Positions 22,740 to 39,759 of a stretch of DNA of 64,000 nt are shown piece after piece. The translations under genes and the position numbers were made by a program. Origin of the DNA: Vigna angularis (taxonomy: Eukaryota > Streptophyta > Magnoliopsida > Fabales > Fabaceae). The notes below the pieces were generated by a model. That model was not told where the DNA came from and did no database searches. It saw nothing but the letters and a program-made list of their open reading frames with translations. The stretch covers positions 33,449,090 to 33,513,089 of the forward strand of contig NC_068974.1 in assembly GCF_016808095.1 (NCBI RefSeq), given 5' to 3'. The stretch's first letter is position 1, and every line of letters begins with the position of its first letter.

Positions 22740-24239
22740 GAAGGAATTTCTTTTTCCATTAATGTCATTCCTTATTGAACAGGTTGGAGTAGGAACTAAT
22801 ATCCGTGGTGCAGGTACCTATCAGGAAGATCTTTTATAGCTACCTTTTCTTGTTTATAAATGTTTTTAAACAAGTTTTAGCAACATATTATAGCCACTGT
22901 TTTCTGGTTTTTTATATGTTTTCTCGTTTTTGATATGTTTTTAAATAAGAGTGGCATAGGGATCTGAATCACTTTAAAGGAGACCATAGAAAATAGCACT
23001 GAAAATTTTGTCCCACAAGAGGCAGGCTGACGGATTAACAAGCAGGTTTGCTATTTTTTTTTAATTCTTAAAATAACTGCAATTTAATATTTAAATATTA
23101 ATAATTTAAATTACAAGTATATTTGTATCATAATATAGAAAAGTTAAATTTTATATTATTTTAATTTTAATTGAAAAGAATTAGTATACCAAACTAATAT
23201 ATTAAAGTTCAATTTTGACTTGTTGACAAATTAGACTAAACGAGTCAAAATATCCTAACCCAATTTGTTGGCGTGATCAGCTTTATATTTTTATACAAGT
23301 TTTAGTAATTATATAGTTACTATTTTCCTATTTATAATGTTTTTCTAAAAAAGTTTAGGATCATATTATAGCCACAGTTTTCTTATTACAATATGTTTTT
23401 AAACAAGTTTTTAACAATTTATTGGATAGTGGTTTGGGAAATAAAAACAATCACGCATTTTACACAAATTGGTCAATACTATAAATATCTACGAGAAAAT
23501 AATGTTTTAACTTGTAAGATATTATTAGAAACTTGGTTAAGGGTGGTGAACAAGAAAGATATATAAATATGTAAGTGATAGATGTGATTACAAAAGAGAT
23601 AGGTGGATAAAAATAATAGGTATTAGTTATGTGCTAAGAAAATGTGAAGAAGATTCAACTAAAACAAGAAAAATAAACAATGCACGAAATAAACATTAAG
23701 TTTAAATAATATAAAACTAAAGACGAGTAGTTTCAGGTTTTTTTAATTGTTAATTAAAAGTGGTCACAGTTAATATATTTTAACAGTGATTATTTAGTTT
23801 GATCTTCTGCCTAATGATAGTGTCTTAGGTCTTGTAGAGAGGAGTGAGAGTTACTTATAAGAATCAACAAGGAGATGTTTGTTTAAAGACATTTTCAGGA
23901 ATTATTTCCAGAAGTGTTATTACAAGGAGTACCATTGTATAAAATGTTTAAAGATGCTTTTATTATGTTTTAACATTTAAAGAAATATGTTTGATAAAAA
24001 ACAATAAGCAATTGTTGACACGAAAATTATAGATAGATTAAAATAAATAAAGTAGGCAAAATATGTTTTGAGTTCCTATAAAATTTCTAAATTATTAAAT
24101 ATGTTTCTATGTTGTATTATTTTGACGTGCCTGAAATTTATAAATATTTTTAGATTTATCTAAAAATTTAACATATTTTTCAATAGTATATATGTGTTCT
24201 CACCATTCGTTTATGTGTCTTGTCTTAGGTCTTCACGAT
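22740..24239. repeat. Intergenic with degenerate direct repeats
   Basis: A unit resembling GTTTTTAAACAAGTTTTAG followed by ATATTATAGCCACTGTTTTC occurs at about 22860-22920 and recurs in altered form at about 23285-23345 and 23340-23410. This is probably debris of one repeat. No coding sequence was recognised. Confidence 0.4.
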
Positions 24240-24319
24240 ATTGTTTTGAGTTGTATTTGTGATGCTGCTAGTTGAACGTACTGCTTTGAGTTGTATTTGC
24301 GATATTACTAGTTGAACGT
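24240..24319. repeat. 40-bp tandem duplication
   Basis: Two adjacent 40-bp copies (24240-24279 and 24280-24319) share TTTTGAGTTGTATTTG-like and CTAGTTGAACGT blocks and differ at a few positions. No function is apparent. Confidence 0.8.
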
Positions 24320-26703
24320 CATTGTTGGTTGTCGCTTGTTTGCTTGCTTCTTGTAACACATTGTGTTCTCCATTCCAAGTAAGTTTTTTTAATATAAGTA
24401 GGGTTATTATTTATAAAATTAGATATGATTTAGAGATATTTGATTAGTGTTTATAACTTAAATATAATTTTTTGTTTAATGTTGTTTATATTTAGGATTT
24501 TGATAATGTTATGATGTGTTATAAATACTTGTTTTGTTGGTGTTGTTTTAAATGTCGACCTTGCTTCAAAGAAAACATTATTTGGTGTTATTATTGGAAA
24601 CTCTTTTGTACCATATTATTGATCATAGTAGATTTTTCTTTGGTCTGGATGACTCGTGATTTTTACCCTTGCATTGAAGGGTTTTTCACGTTAAAAATTG
24701 TTGATATATCTTTGTGTTTTGGATTTTATTTTTGTTTTATTTATTTTTTCCAAGAAGAAAAATTAAATTTCCGCTACGTTATTACTCTTTGCTAAATTAC
24801 TATATTTTTTGCCCTTCTCCCTGTTCTATAACAAAACTTTTTTTCTTCAAATCAAAACCATCATTGATAAAGCATAGTCAAGTACGTTTCAAATGACACC
24901 TTTGTTCATTCATTCTTTTATACTGAAAACAAACTCTCATTCTATGGCTCAAATTCCGTTTTCTTTTGGTATTTAATCCTTTTCTTCAATACATCATTTT
25001 CTATTCCACCTTTTCTTCATTATGTTGTTTCCTATTACAATATAGACTAATTTTTACTTCAATTCATTTTTGTAGATTTTTTATGACACAATCCTTGGAT
25101 TCAAATGTCTTAGCTTATGTTAAAAAATGCAGTATTGTAACAATTTAAAGTAATAGACAATTAATTTATACAATTTGTATATGTTTATAAAGATTTGTTC
25201 AGAACTATGGTTATTAATCTTTGTTTATAATTATATATGTTTATTAAACTCTGTTTATAATCTATTAAACTGTTGTATTGAATGATTGAATAATGAATAT
25301 GCATCTCACAATTTATGGAGATTGAGGCTTTTGTAAAAATAGTCATTAAAATTAAAAAAAATCATTTTTAACTATGGTTCTATAGGGAACTATTGATGTA
25401 CCTTTTTGCTAAATTTTTTTTCCATATTTAACAATGGACAAAACCAAACCATCGTGGTTTTTAATCTTTTAACAACAGTCATTTGAAACAGTTGCTTTGT
25501 CCAAACTTTTAACAATGATTCAAAAACCGTCTTTCGAGAAACATTTTAACCGTCTTAACCAATATGACAAGACTACATTCTCAAATTTATATTTCAAAAA
25601 ATATTTTCTTATTTCATAATTAAAACAAACACACGTGATGCTCTGGAAAATATGAAAAAAATAATCATTTTAGTAATGAACATCCTTCCTAAGCAATGGT
25701 TGTGACCAGGTGATGAATCTCTACCTAACATACTTTCCTCTTTAAAATGCTTCATTTATATTTTCTTTAAGATATTTCTTCTACGTATTTTTATAAAACA
25801 AAATGATTTTTATATCTTGTTATTTTTTTAATAAGTAACATATAAACTAAAATTTAAGGAAAATTAAATAAAAAATAATTATTATATATGAACAATATAA
25901 AAAGTAATATAGTCATTCAGTCATCTATCACTATATATAATTCATATTTCTATTTTACCCTTTATAATATAATTGTTGTTAACTGAATTTTTAAAATAAC
26001 TACTATTTTTGTTTTTTTAATAAAGCTCAAATACAATTAATAACGAAAAAAAATAGTAAACTAAAATATAATTTTTGAATTATTTTTATAATGTTAAATA
26101 TGAGTAGCTTTTATTTTTAATAATTAAGTATGTTTCACTTATAAAAATTAAAGTAATTAATATAATTTATATTGTTTTATGAAGTCATGCATACTTGATG
26201 CAAAAAAAAAAAAACTAAAATTATTTATAATCATTTATTAAATAATTTATTATATTAAATAATTTATTATATTAAATCAAACATATTTTTATATTATCAC
26301 CTCACTTAAAATATAATATATACACAATTATTATTATTGATCTCACCGCCAAAGTCCTTTTGTTTCTTTTCTGTTTTTTTTTTTGGTTTTTTTAATTGTT
26401 CCTCTTTTGTAAGAAGGAGATACATTTGTATTCTTCATCCTTTTATTTTATAAAAAATATTTTTCTACATTTGTGATTTATGTTTTATCCATATCCTTAA
26501 CCTTCTTCATCTTCATGTTTTCTTTTGTCTTTATCGACACGCTTCCACTACTAATTTAATAAATACTTTCGATATTGATTTATTACACCATAACCATATT
26601 ATCACATGTGCTTATATTTAGTTTTTGGTCATCATCCATTAAAGTAAAGTTTTGTTGAATAGACATTCTATATATTAAATCACATACAAATTAAGAAGTT
26701 TCG
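24320..26703. other. Intergenic, AT-rich; no supported gene
   Basis: Short open frames such as 24511-24795 have no recognisable domain and sit in low-complexity T-rich sequence. The stretch 25330-25560 repeats AACAATG and AACCGTC motifs and may be transposon debris. Confidence 0.3.
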
Positions 26704-27052
26704 TAGGTGTAACATTCCAATTTCTTTTCAAGAAAAGATATATAATTGTCATTACAATTATCCAAAATAATATATATATTAATAAGATATAATTATATTT
26801 ATTGTTTTATACTACAAAAGCGTAATATAAACTTTTCTAAACATAAGGAAATGACAGAACATTCTACTAAATTTCAGGTCCGCGACCGGTTAGCTCATGT
26901 TCACTAGAGACACCCCTAAGCTTACACTATTAAAGTGATGCAAAAGACAAAACAAAACACACAAACAAACAACACAAAAGTAAATAATATCACATTCATA
27001 ATATAAATCAAACAATACAAAAATAATCTCATCAACCTTAAACTCCAACCAT

Positions 27053-27109
<57 letters not shown>

Positions 27110-27112
27110 TGA
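26704..27112 (-). mobile_element. LTR fragment of a Ty3/gypsy-type element
   Basis: It begins TGTAACATTCC, very like the LTR edge at 5468 (TGTAACATCCC) and at 28918. It continues with sequence (AGACACCCCTAAGC, GTCCGCGACCGGTTAGCTC) of the type I associate with long plant gypsy LTRs. It runs into a (TA)n tract at 27056-27105, after which the similarity is lost. The other end was not found. Confidence 0.4.
27056..27105. repeat. (TA)n microsatellite
   Basis: A pure TA repeat of about 50 bp, at the end of the recognisable LTR-like fragment. Confidence 0.97.
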
Positions 27113-28912
27113 TGTCAGACTCATGGAAGACCTGCCTTGTGTGTGTTGAAACAACTTTCCCAAACCATAATACTATACCATCAAACTTCCACAGAGTTAA
27201 TCCATCAAACATCTATGACCCAAACTAGTGATCATAGACTTGGACCTCCTGTTACTGTCAAAATTTGTACTCTGAAAACACATGCATGTGGACCGAAATT
27301 GCTATCACTTGGAAGGTTTATGATAACCCTTTTTCTTGTGGTGTTGCATGTGACAACATGAATTGCTATTGTTCTTATTGGTATTATATGACTTTGATGG
27401 ACACGATATGTCTATGATGATTAACTTCGTAGCTTGGCTTTAGTGAAGTTTAACCAATTTTAGTTTTCTATAGTGAGTGAACTGCTAATGATGCAGGGAT
27501 TGGAGCATTGTAGTACTTGTTAAGGTAACACTTTGATTTGGTGCTTTTGATCTTAACTAGTGGACTTTGATATCTTGTTTAATATGTTTAATATCTTGTT
27601 TTAATTGGTTACTTCTTTGAATAGAATCGATGGACAAAGATGTTTCCTTCTATGATTTCTAGAGTTATCAACCTCGATGTTATATCTAATGACATGGGTG
27701 GAACAAGAAATGACACTCTCTACAAGTGGTGTGTTTCTTTGCTGTATCTATGCTTGACTTTGTCTTAATAGTTGCTGGAACCGATGATTAGGATTATACA
27801 TTTCAGATGCATATTGAGGTACAATTGCTTTCACCACTAGTTCCTGTTTGCCAAGTGAGATTCATACGGTTCTGTCTAAGTTCTTTTTAAGACTATTTTC
27901 TTTTCTCTTTAATCTTTACTTCAATTTGTTTATTGCTTCTTTTTATAGCATATGTAGTTTTATAAAATGGTTTATGATATCTTCATTCCTTTTTTATAGT
28001 GAACAGGGTGTTTTGACATATCTGATGTAATATTTTTGCAAGAAGTTTCACTCTACTTCTTTGTCAAATGAACTTTGTTTTGATTGATGTAACTTATTGA
28101 TCCTTTCAACTTCTTTATCAAGTGAACTTTGTAACTTTCTTTAATGTTTTAGTTAATAATAACAGTAAACACAATAATAACTTATTGATTCTTTCAACTT
28201 AGTATGTTGCTGCAAACTTAGTGCAAACCATAAGGACAAAGGCTACAAACTTTCATATTCTTGTTACTTTAATAATTAGCCATGGCCAAAACTTTCATAA
28301 AAAATACCATAAAAAGGATCGTAAACAATACTAATGAAAAAAACATAAGTTTAAAATAGTAGGTATGAAAACTATTATTTAAAAGTCAATTTCAGCATGA
28401 GGGAAGAAATATCTCTCGAAGATAATCCATAAGAAATAGAATTGGAGATTTTATATAGGAATTACATGCTACAGCCCTAAACCAAGAAAGCTAAAAACGC
28501 TCTCAGTCTATTGATGAAAAACACAACATGGAGATCTTACCGATTATTTTTGTTCCACCAATTCGGCAAGCCAAGGAAAGCTCAATAGTATTATGAAGAC
28601 AGAAAACCAAACTTTTATGGGAAAAATAAAGAGAATTAGAGAAGGGAGAGCATTAATTAAGCGTGTGTAAGAGAGAAAGATGAGGCGTCAACATGAATTA
28701 GAGACAAGTAGAGAAGGAAGAAATCATGAGACATGTGTAACAGAAGAAAAAAAACCTTAAAGCAGAGAAAGGCATGACTGAAAAGAAGAGTGCAGACACG
28801 TTAGTCTTTTAAATGAGCCAAATGTTTGTTGTATAAGAAGCCATAAACCACTATTTCCCTCTTTCAGTAAAAGATTTTTGTCTTTTGTTTTTTTGAAAAG
28901 AATGTGGTTGTG
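27113..28912. other. Intergenic, no supported gene
   Basis: It is somewhat less AT-rich than the neighbouring DNA, but I found no domain or exon chain. It may hold old transposon sequence that I cannot identify. Confidence 0.3.
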
Positions 28913-28917
28913 ACACA

Positions 28918-29025
28918 TGTAACATCCCGTAATCTCAGTTGATAATTCATAATTGATATATTGTAGCATTACATTTAAGGTAACATCTCTTAATCTCACA
29001 CTTGATAATTTATAGTTGATATATA
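28918..29025. repeat. Two-copy repeat at the LTR edge
   Basis: GTAACATCnCnTAATCTCA followed by TTGATAATT.ATA.TTGATATA occurs at 28919 and again at 28980, about 61 bp apart. The LTR terminus is thus duplicated in tandem. Confidence 0.7.
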
Positions 29026-29235
29026 TATGTTTTAAACTCAGATTTCAAATATAAACTCATAATATAACTCGAATTTTTCTAATTTATTCTTCTATCTCTT
29101 TCTTCATTGGCACTAAATCAGACGACATTCCTCCATCTGCTCCGGTATAACGAATTATACGATCATCGCACATACACAAACACAAATAAGTAGGGTGAGC
29201 TAACATGCAACCAATCATTTATAAAACATGCATAA

Positions 29236-29484
29236 TTACTTTGATACACTCAAGAAACCTCATATAATAATTATGTCAGACACCCTCATACCATCATACA
29301 ACAATCGCATCATAGATACTCATACCATCATACAACAATCGCATCATAGATACTCATCCATTACTTTGATATACTCAACAAACCTCATATAATAATTATG
29401 TTAGACACCCTCATACCATCATACAACAATCGCATCATAGATACTCATACCATCATACAACAATCGCATCATAGATACTCATCA
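29236..29484. repeat. 125-bp tandem duplication with nested 34-bp repeats
   Basis: Two 125-bp copies start at 29236 and 29361. Each holds two copies of a 34-bp unit (CATACCATCATACAACAATC...), for example at 29287 and 29321. This two-level structure implies that the 34-bp duplication came first and the larger one later. Confidence 0.92.
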
Positions 29485-29502
29485 CACAATACCGCAATTA
29501 CT

Positions 29503-29617
29503 AATAGACGCTCATCCCACAATACTTAATAGACACTCGTTCCACAATACTCAATAGACACTCATTCCACAATACCCAATAGACACTCATTCCACAATAC
29601 CCAATAGACACTCATTC
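29503..29617. repeat. 25-bp tandem repeat (4.6 copies)
   Basis: Units AATAGACACTCATTCCACAA plus five bases start at 29503, 29528, 29553, 29578 and 29603. The first two units are diverged and the later ones nearly identical. Confidence 0.95.
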
Positions 29618-30873
29618 CGATGATATGTTGATGAGCGGTCACGGGAGGTTATGCACTTGTGATGCGTTCTACTTCCTCTTACAAATACACTTCCAAAATA
29701 CTTCATACCATCCACAAGGTTAGTCCTCAACACTATGTCCAAAACCGGCACATAGACCAGGACCTCCTGCCCCTCTCACCACATAATTCATCCTTCTCTA
29801 CTTGAGACTGAATGATTATTAGAGTATCAGGATAACCTCCAACTACAGGACCCTCAACATCAACATATACACAAATACCATATCATTACTGAATCTCTCC
29901 GCGAGACTCATACCATACTCATATTCCTCAACTCACATTATACGCTTACAAAATCTTCCCATAATACTCATATCATGTTCAAATGCATAAATTCAAATCC
30001 AATATAATAAAATCCAATCATCGCAAAAAGCATACAAAATGAATATATCACAATAAATTAACAATACTAAAATATCACCATAAATGGTCACCGGAGAAGA
30101 ATCAAATGTTTGACGAATCAAACTCACCATAAACGCCAGTACATATGACTAGTCACAACTTCTTGGATTTGACCAGGGCTGCTCTATGATCAGGGATGTA
30201 CCAACTCCGGTTTTTAAGATTCCTCTATCCTACCATCACAATTATAATTCATAATTCCATATCTACTACAATAACATGAATTCATCAGAAATTTTTATTC
30301 CAACAAGATATATTGTACAATAATTTAACAGTACATAATCTATTCAACAAGATTTAAGTTAAAAACTTGTCGAGTAGACTTCCAGGAAAGAGAGGTGCGT
30401 CACAATGGACAACTTAAGTACCAAGTCTTTCCTTAGCCAAAGTGTTCCTCAACTAGTTTTAACAAATTTCTTATTTACAGATTCAAAACAACAACATATA
30501 ATATTAGCACAGAAATTCACTAGTAAGCACCTATGTTTTTCATTAACAGTATTCACACAGAATTTCAAGACATGAATAGTAATAAAATAATACTAAATCA
30601 TAATATAAAAGCTTAGAAAGGTTAGCTCCCCTACCTCTATTCCAGACTTAATCTCTTGCTTAGAATTTGTTTCCCCGAAAACCCTCAAGAACTTCTACTC
30701 TTCTTGCAACTACAAATTTCTTCCTAACTCTTTCTTCTCTATTTCTCAAGCTTTCTCACTTGATTCTTCCTCTCTTTGTGCAGAATAGTCTCCCCTCTCA
30801 TGGCTATTTATAGTGCAAAAATTTTATTATTCACCAATTTTTTAATATTATTTTATTATATTAATATTTTAAT

Positions 30874-31395
30874 CACCACTTGACATATTGGATCCCTCAA
30901 TAATGCCTTCTGTTTCTGCTAAATGGGACCGGGGAAAACTCCTACTACCTCCGTCCGGTCTTCCTTCTCTTGCCTCCTCTACGCTCGGTATCAGTGTAAA
31001 TGGGTTGACCTGCAGCAAACACTCCGACGATGAAGTCAGAATAGGCTCTCGCAAGTCTATATTTATCAAAAGAACAGAGAGTTTACCTTCTCCTTTGACT
31101 ACTATTTATATCATTTCAGAGAATATTCCCCATTAATTTACCTCTTAGTGGCTTTTAATGCACACTTTAAATGCTCGACAAGGACCGTTACCTCATTAAC
31201 CACACATTCATGAGCATTCAACTGCTGTCTCCAGCCCGCAGTTTTACACAACTGCCCGATTGGATACGTTGTGCTTACGAGCTCCGATCGGACATACCAG
31301 GTTTGGAACGCCTGATCGGTAGTGTCCAAATCTTCCCGGTCGGTTGTCCACCCTCGGTAGTAACACCTTCAAATCTGAGTGTTTTATCCACTATC
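30874..31395. mobile_element. Distinct 0.5-kb segment, possible nested insertion
   Basis: It is more GC-rich and unlike the surrounding LTR, and is flanked by the 11-bp direct repeat AATATTTTAAT (30863-30873 and 31396-31406). It includes GACCTGCAGCAAACACTCCG and GATGAAGTCAG, sequence of a kind seen in other plant LTRs. Clear terminal repeats are missing, so the class is open. Confidence 0.4.
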
Positions 31396-31857
31396 AATAT
31401 TTTAATTATATATATATATATTTTATTATTATTATTATTATTTTTTAACGAAAAGGTAAAAGAGAGTTTGAACCCATATTCTTGAAATCACCACAATTTT
31501 CTATCAATTAAGCTACCAAAATTTCTTATTTAGCTTTCCATTCACAAAGAAATCTAGTAATAAAATTGTTACTATTAAGGTAAATATTTTTCATGAATCT
31601 TACAACACATGTTAAAAACATGTTTTTTTGGGTTTTTGTTAAATTTTTAGATTTTGAGAACAGTATTTTGGAACAAACTTTTTAGGTTCTAAAACACATA
31701 AAATAAAAAATATGTATTTTAAATTGATTGTTCCAAAATGCATATTTTTACTTTCTTGGTTACGTGTTTTGAAAAGTAAAAATATAGTTCAATTTTAGTG
31801 TTTTTTAACACTTAAATTTAGTTTCGTTTTAAACTAACATTCATTCTTTTTTGGTAG

Positions 31858-32112
31858 TTGACTGATCGAGAAAAAGTTAACGTAAAAGATGTAGCATTTG
31901 GCATTTCACCATATACATTAACTGCAAATACAAATGTAACAAGTGGAATTTGTCATGCTTTGTTTTTGGAAAATTATCATTTTTAGTATAATATTAGTTT
32001 ATTAATTTTATGTCCCAATCCTGGAAGCTTATATGGCCCTGATGTCCGACATAAAATAGTCAATTGGCTAAAAGAGCATGCATATTCTGGAACATTTCAG
32101 AAGGGTTTAAAG
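31858..32112 (+). pseudogene. Exon-like relic of an unidentified gene
   Basis: A block of exactly 85 codons is preceded by a T-rich acceptor-like TTTTTTGGTAG and followed by a GT dinucleotide. It reads LTDREKVNVKDVAFGISPYT near its start and LYGPDVRHKIVNWLKEHAYS near its end, with a single stop (TAG) about 43 codons in. The codon composition looks protein-like in a region otherwise full of stops. I do not recognise the family. It may be one exon of a degraded gene or a transposon-captured fragment. Confidence 0.4.
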
Positions 32113-35100
32113 GTCAATACCTTCACACTTTCAATATGTATAATTAAAATATAATGCTTTTTAAAATTTTCTTTTTCTGTATATTGTTCTAGTGTTTTGT
32201 TTTATTACTTTAACCCTTTTGCATATATATAATCAACATTCGGTACTTTTTTATAATTTTATTTCTACCTCCAATTTAAAGGTCTAATGGAAGTGGAAAA
32301 GTGGGTGATAAGAGACTATTTTGAGCTATTGACATGACTGCATTTGAGTTTATCTACTAGAAGGATTTGATTCACACTTTAAGAAGCTGAATCTAGGTGA
32401 TAAATTGTCTATCAAATTCTTCAAATGATTAATTGTTACAAAGACAAGTTATTGAATTATAGTCAATGTAATTGTTAATTTTTTAAGTTCGATTGCAAAC
32501 AATGTAATTTTCAATTTCTATATAACCGTTTATAGATGATTAGATGTTTCAATATTACATTTTAAATTGAAGAACTATTTTATGTGTAATTATTTATGTA
32601 AATATAGTTATGAACTTTGTTAGGTTAATATTAGGAACTATTTTGACGTATTAATAATAGAAACAATATTGATTATTTTGTTTGTTATTGATTATTCAAA
32701 CGGTATTCTGAATTTTATGCAGGTCTGGATATAGATATTAGCACATACAAATTAAATATTCTTAAAAAGCAGCACTTTTTGCATCGATTCTAACACCAAC
32801 AGGTATAAAAAGTAGATCTTTTTACACCAACAAGTTTTTTATACTTTTTTTTCACATATCGTAAAATACCAGACTTTTATACCTATTTTGAGCAGACCCG
32901 ATATAGAAAGTTAACTTGTTTATACCTATTCTAGAACGATATAAGAAATTGAAAACTTTTTATACTTCATGTTTTAAACATGCTCGAAAACCGTTATAAA
33001 AAACCTTTTAACATGTATACAAAATCGAGCTTAGGATAATGTCCTTCTAGTTGATCCAATGAGGGTAAGGGTGAAACAACGACATAGTTAGGTTTTTATT
33101 AAATAGGTATAAGCGTTCTCCTTAAAAAATCTCTAGGTTTTATCGTTAGCTATCATCTTTGTAACATTTTATTTAATAATTTTACATTATTAAAATACAA
33201 TGTTATACTTCTCACTATTAATTATAATATTAAGAAAAATATAAATGTTGTTGTGACTATATATATTCATATTTTTCAAATATTTATGATATTATAATAT
33301 ATTATAGAATATGTTATATTAAGATGTGTGTTAACTTATATGATATAATTTACCAAGATTTAGAATTAATGTGGTATAGGTTCTTTCACCTAACGAGAGT
33401 CTTGTTTAAGTTTCAATCATCATTGACAATAATGTTCATCTTTCATCTCGATATTTCTTGCCATAGATACTAATATGCGTGATATTTATTAATATATATG
33501 ATTAGGACAATATTTTATAAAATAATATTTATTTCATAATATTTAAAACATATAAATGATTAATAACATTTATATCCATAATCATTAAAATAAAAATAAA
33601 ATAATTTTTAAAAAAGTTAGACACAATCACAATAATTTAGATTATCTAGTATATATATTCAGAACAAAAATGCCAAATTTTATTAGTAGTTAGTTTTTAC
33701 ATTATTGGTGGTTTTGTTATATATTTGTTATGATTACGAAAATCATTGGAAAAAAAAATAATGTTGGTAAATAATTATTGATGGTTTTTATTTAATCACT
33801 GTTATTTAAGAATATTTTCATAACGTCATTACTTTTTAAAATTTTCCAAAATTATCATTGGGGTTAATTGAGGTTTCCAAAACTACCGCTAAAGTTTTCA
33901 AAACCACTCCTAATTAATGAGTTTTTTAAAATCACCACTACTTAGAGTTTATCAAACTGGTTGGAATTTCCAAAAGTGTTGAGATTGGAAATCATTTTTT
34001 TTACATTATTAAAATTATTTAATTAGCATAAAAATACTTTAATAATAAAATAGACAATTAAATAATTTGAAACAAAAATTAAATATAATTATATCAAATA
34101 AATTGTAAACATTTTTAATATAATTAATTGATGAGCATAAAAAACAACATTATAAACAATACACTGTATACTTATACCCGTATCACAGTTGGTGACTTAG
34201 ACATTTTTCTCTTTGCAGTTTTGTGTAAGTAATTTTTTCTACTATGAGTAATCATTTAAATTTGAAGAAGTGTTTGATCAAAAATAAATAAATGTTTTAT
34301 AATAAGTAATTATTTTACTTAAAAAAAACTAGTTATTAAAATTATAAAACTGAAAAATACAGTAATTAAGAAGGTAAAATTAGAAAATAAAAAAGATATT
34401 TTCTTTATATATTCTTTATATATAGTTATAGATGGTAAACTATTTGACATTTTTTTAAAATTAATCATTGTTTTAAATACATAATTTATTAAATTTATAA
34501 AATATATATTTTTAAAAAATGACAAAAAAAGTGGATACAAAATTTTAAGAATAAAATAACTTGTATTAGTAAAAATAAAATCGGTACTAAAATTATAGAC
34601 ACTAGTAGATATAACTGTTTTTTTAAAATTGATTATTTGACATTTTTTAAATTTAACTATGATTATAAATTAAAAAATATATTTTTAATAAAAAACTATT
34701 TACAAAATAAATAAAAGTTTTCTATAATAAAATTAAAAAATATTCATATTTATTTTTATAGTTATAATAATAATAGTAATAGTTTTATTATTTTCTTTTA
34801 TAAAAGAAATAAACATACATGCCCTTATATTTATATCTTTTTAATTCAAAGATGTAATCAAATGGAAATATTATATCAGATTTATATGCGCATTATTTAC
34901 TTTGTTAGATTTTGAAAAAAATCTAAAGATTTAAAATAATTTATTTTTAATATACTATCAATGTTTTGAATTGATTTTCTGTTATTTATATCTGTTCCAG
35001 TTGTATTTAAACACTCTACTAATTATATTATGGAAAATTCCAACTAAATTTACAGTTACATCTCATATTATATATTATATTTTATACACATATAGGAATA

Positions 35101-35130
35101 ATAATTGATAAAAAAGATAAGTGATTGATT
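32113..35130. other. Intergenic, AT-rich
   Basis: Very AT-rich sequence. Around 32750-33010 the words TATACCTATT, TTTTATAC and GATATA(A/G)AAA recur in both orientations and suggest an old DNA-transposon end region. No gene was found. Confidence 0.3.
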
Positions 35131-35140
35131 CCTAAATCCT

Positions 35141-35160
35141 TATAAGAAGTTATAAGAGGA
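35141..35160 (+). promoter_or_regulatory. TATA-like boxes of CDC48
   Basis: TATAAG occurs at 35141 and 35151, about 100 bp before the start codon, followed by a C/T-rich leader. Confidence 0.4.
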
Positions 35161-35248
35161 GACAAACCCCTCAAAGTCACTCATCCACTGCTCTCTTCTT
35201 CTATACGTTTCGCTGTCCAAGACTCTGTTTTCATCTTCTTTTACACCA

Positions 35249-39755
<4,507 letters not shown>

Positions 39756-39759
39756 GTTT

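Larger units (their letters stand above)
28918..31604 (-). mobile_element. Probable solo LTR (about 2.7 kb), Ty3/gypsy type
   Basis: It starts TGTAACATCCCG, the same edge as the LTR at 5468, and can be ended at TCTTACA (31604). Both sides then carry ACACA (28913-28917 and 31605-31609), a candidate 5-bp target-site duplication. A minus-strand CTATAAATAG TATA box lies at about 30806-30816, with a pyrimidine- and GA-rich leader-like region beyond it, as in an LTR promoter. No gag or pol sequence is adjacent, so it would be a solo LTR. The right boundary rests on the short duplication alone and is the weaker call. Confidence 0.55.

Noticed and set aside
24511..24795. Cysteine-rich 94-codon open frame
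   Set aside because: T-rich low-complexity sequence gives Phe/Cys/Tyr runs; no signal peptide layout, domain or promoter evidence.
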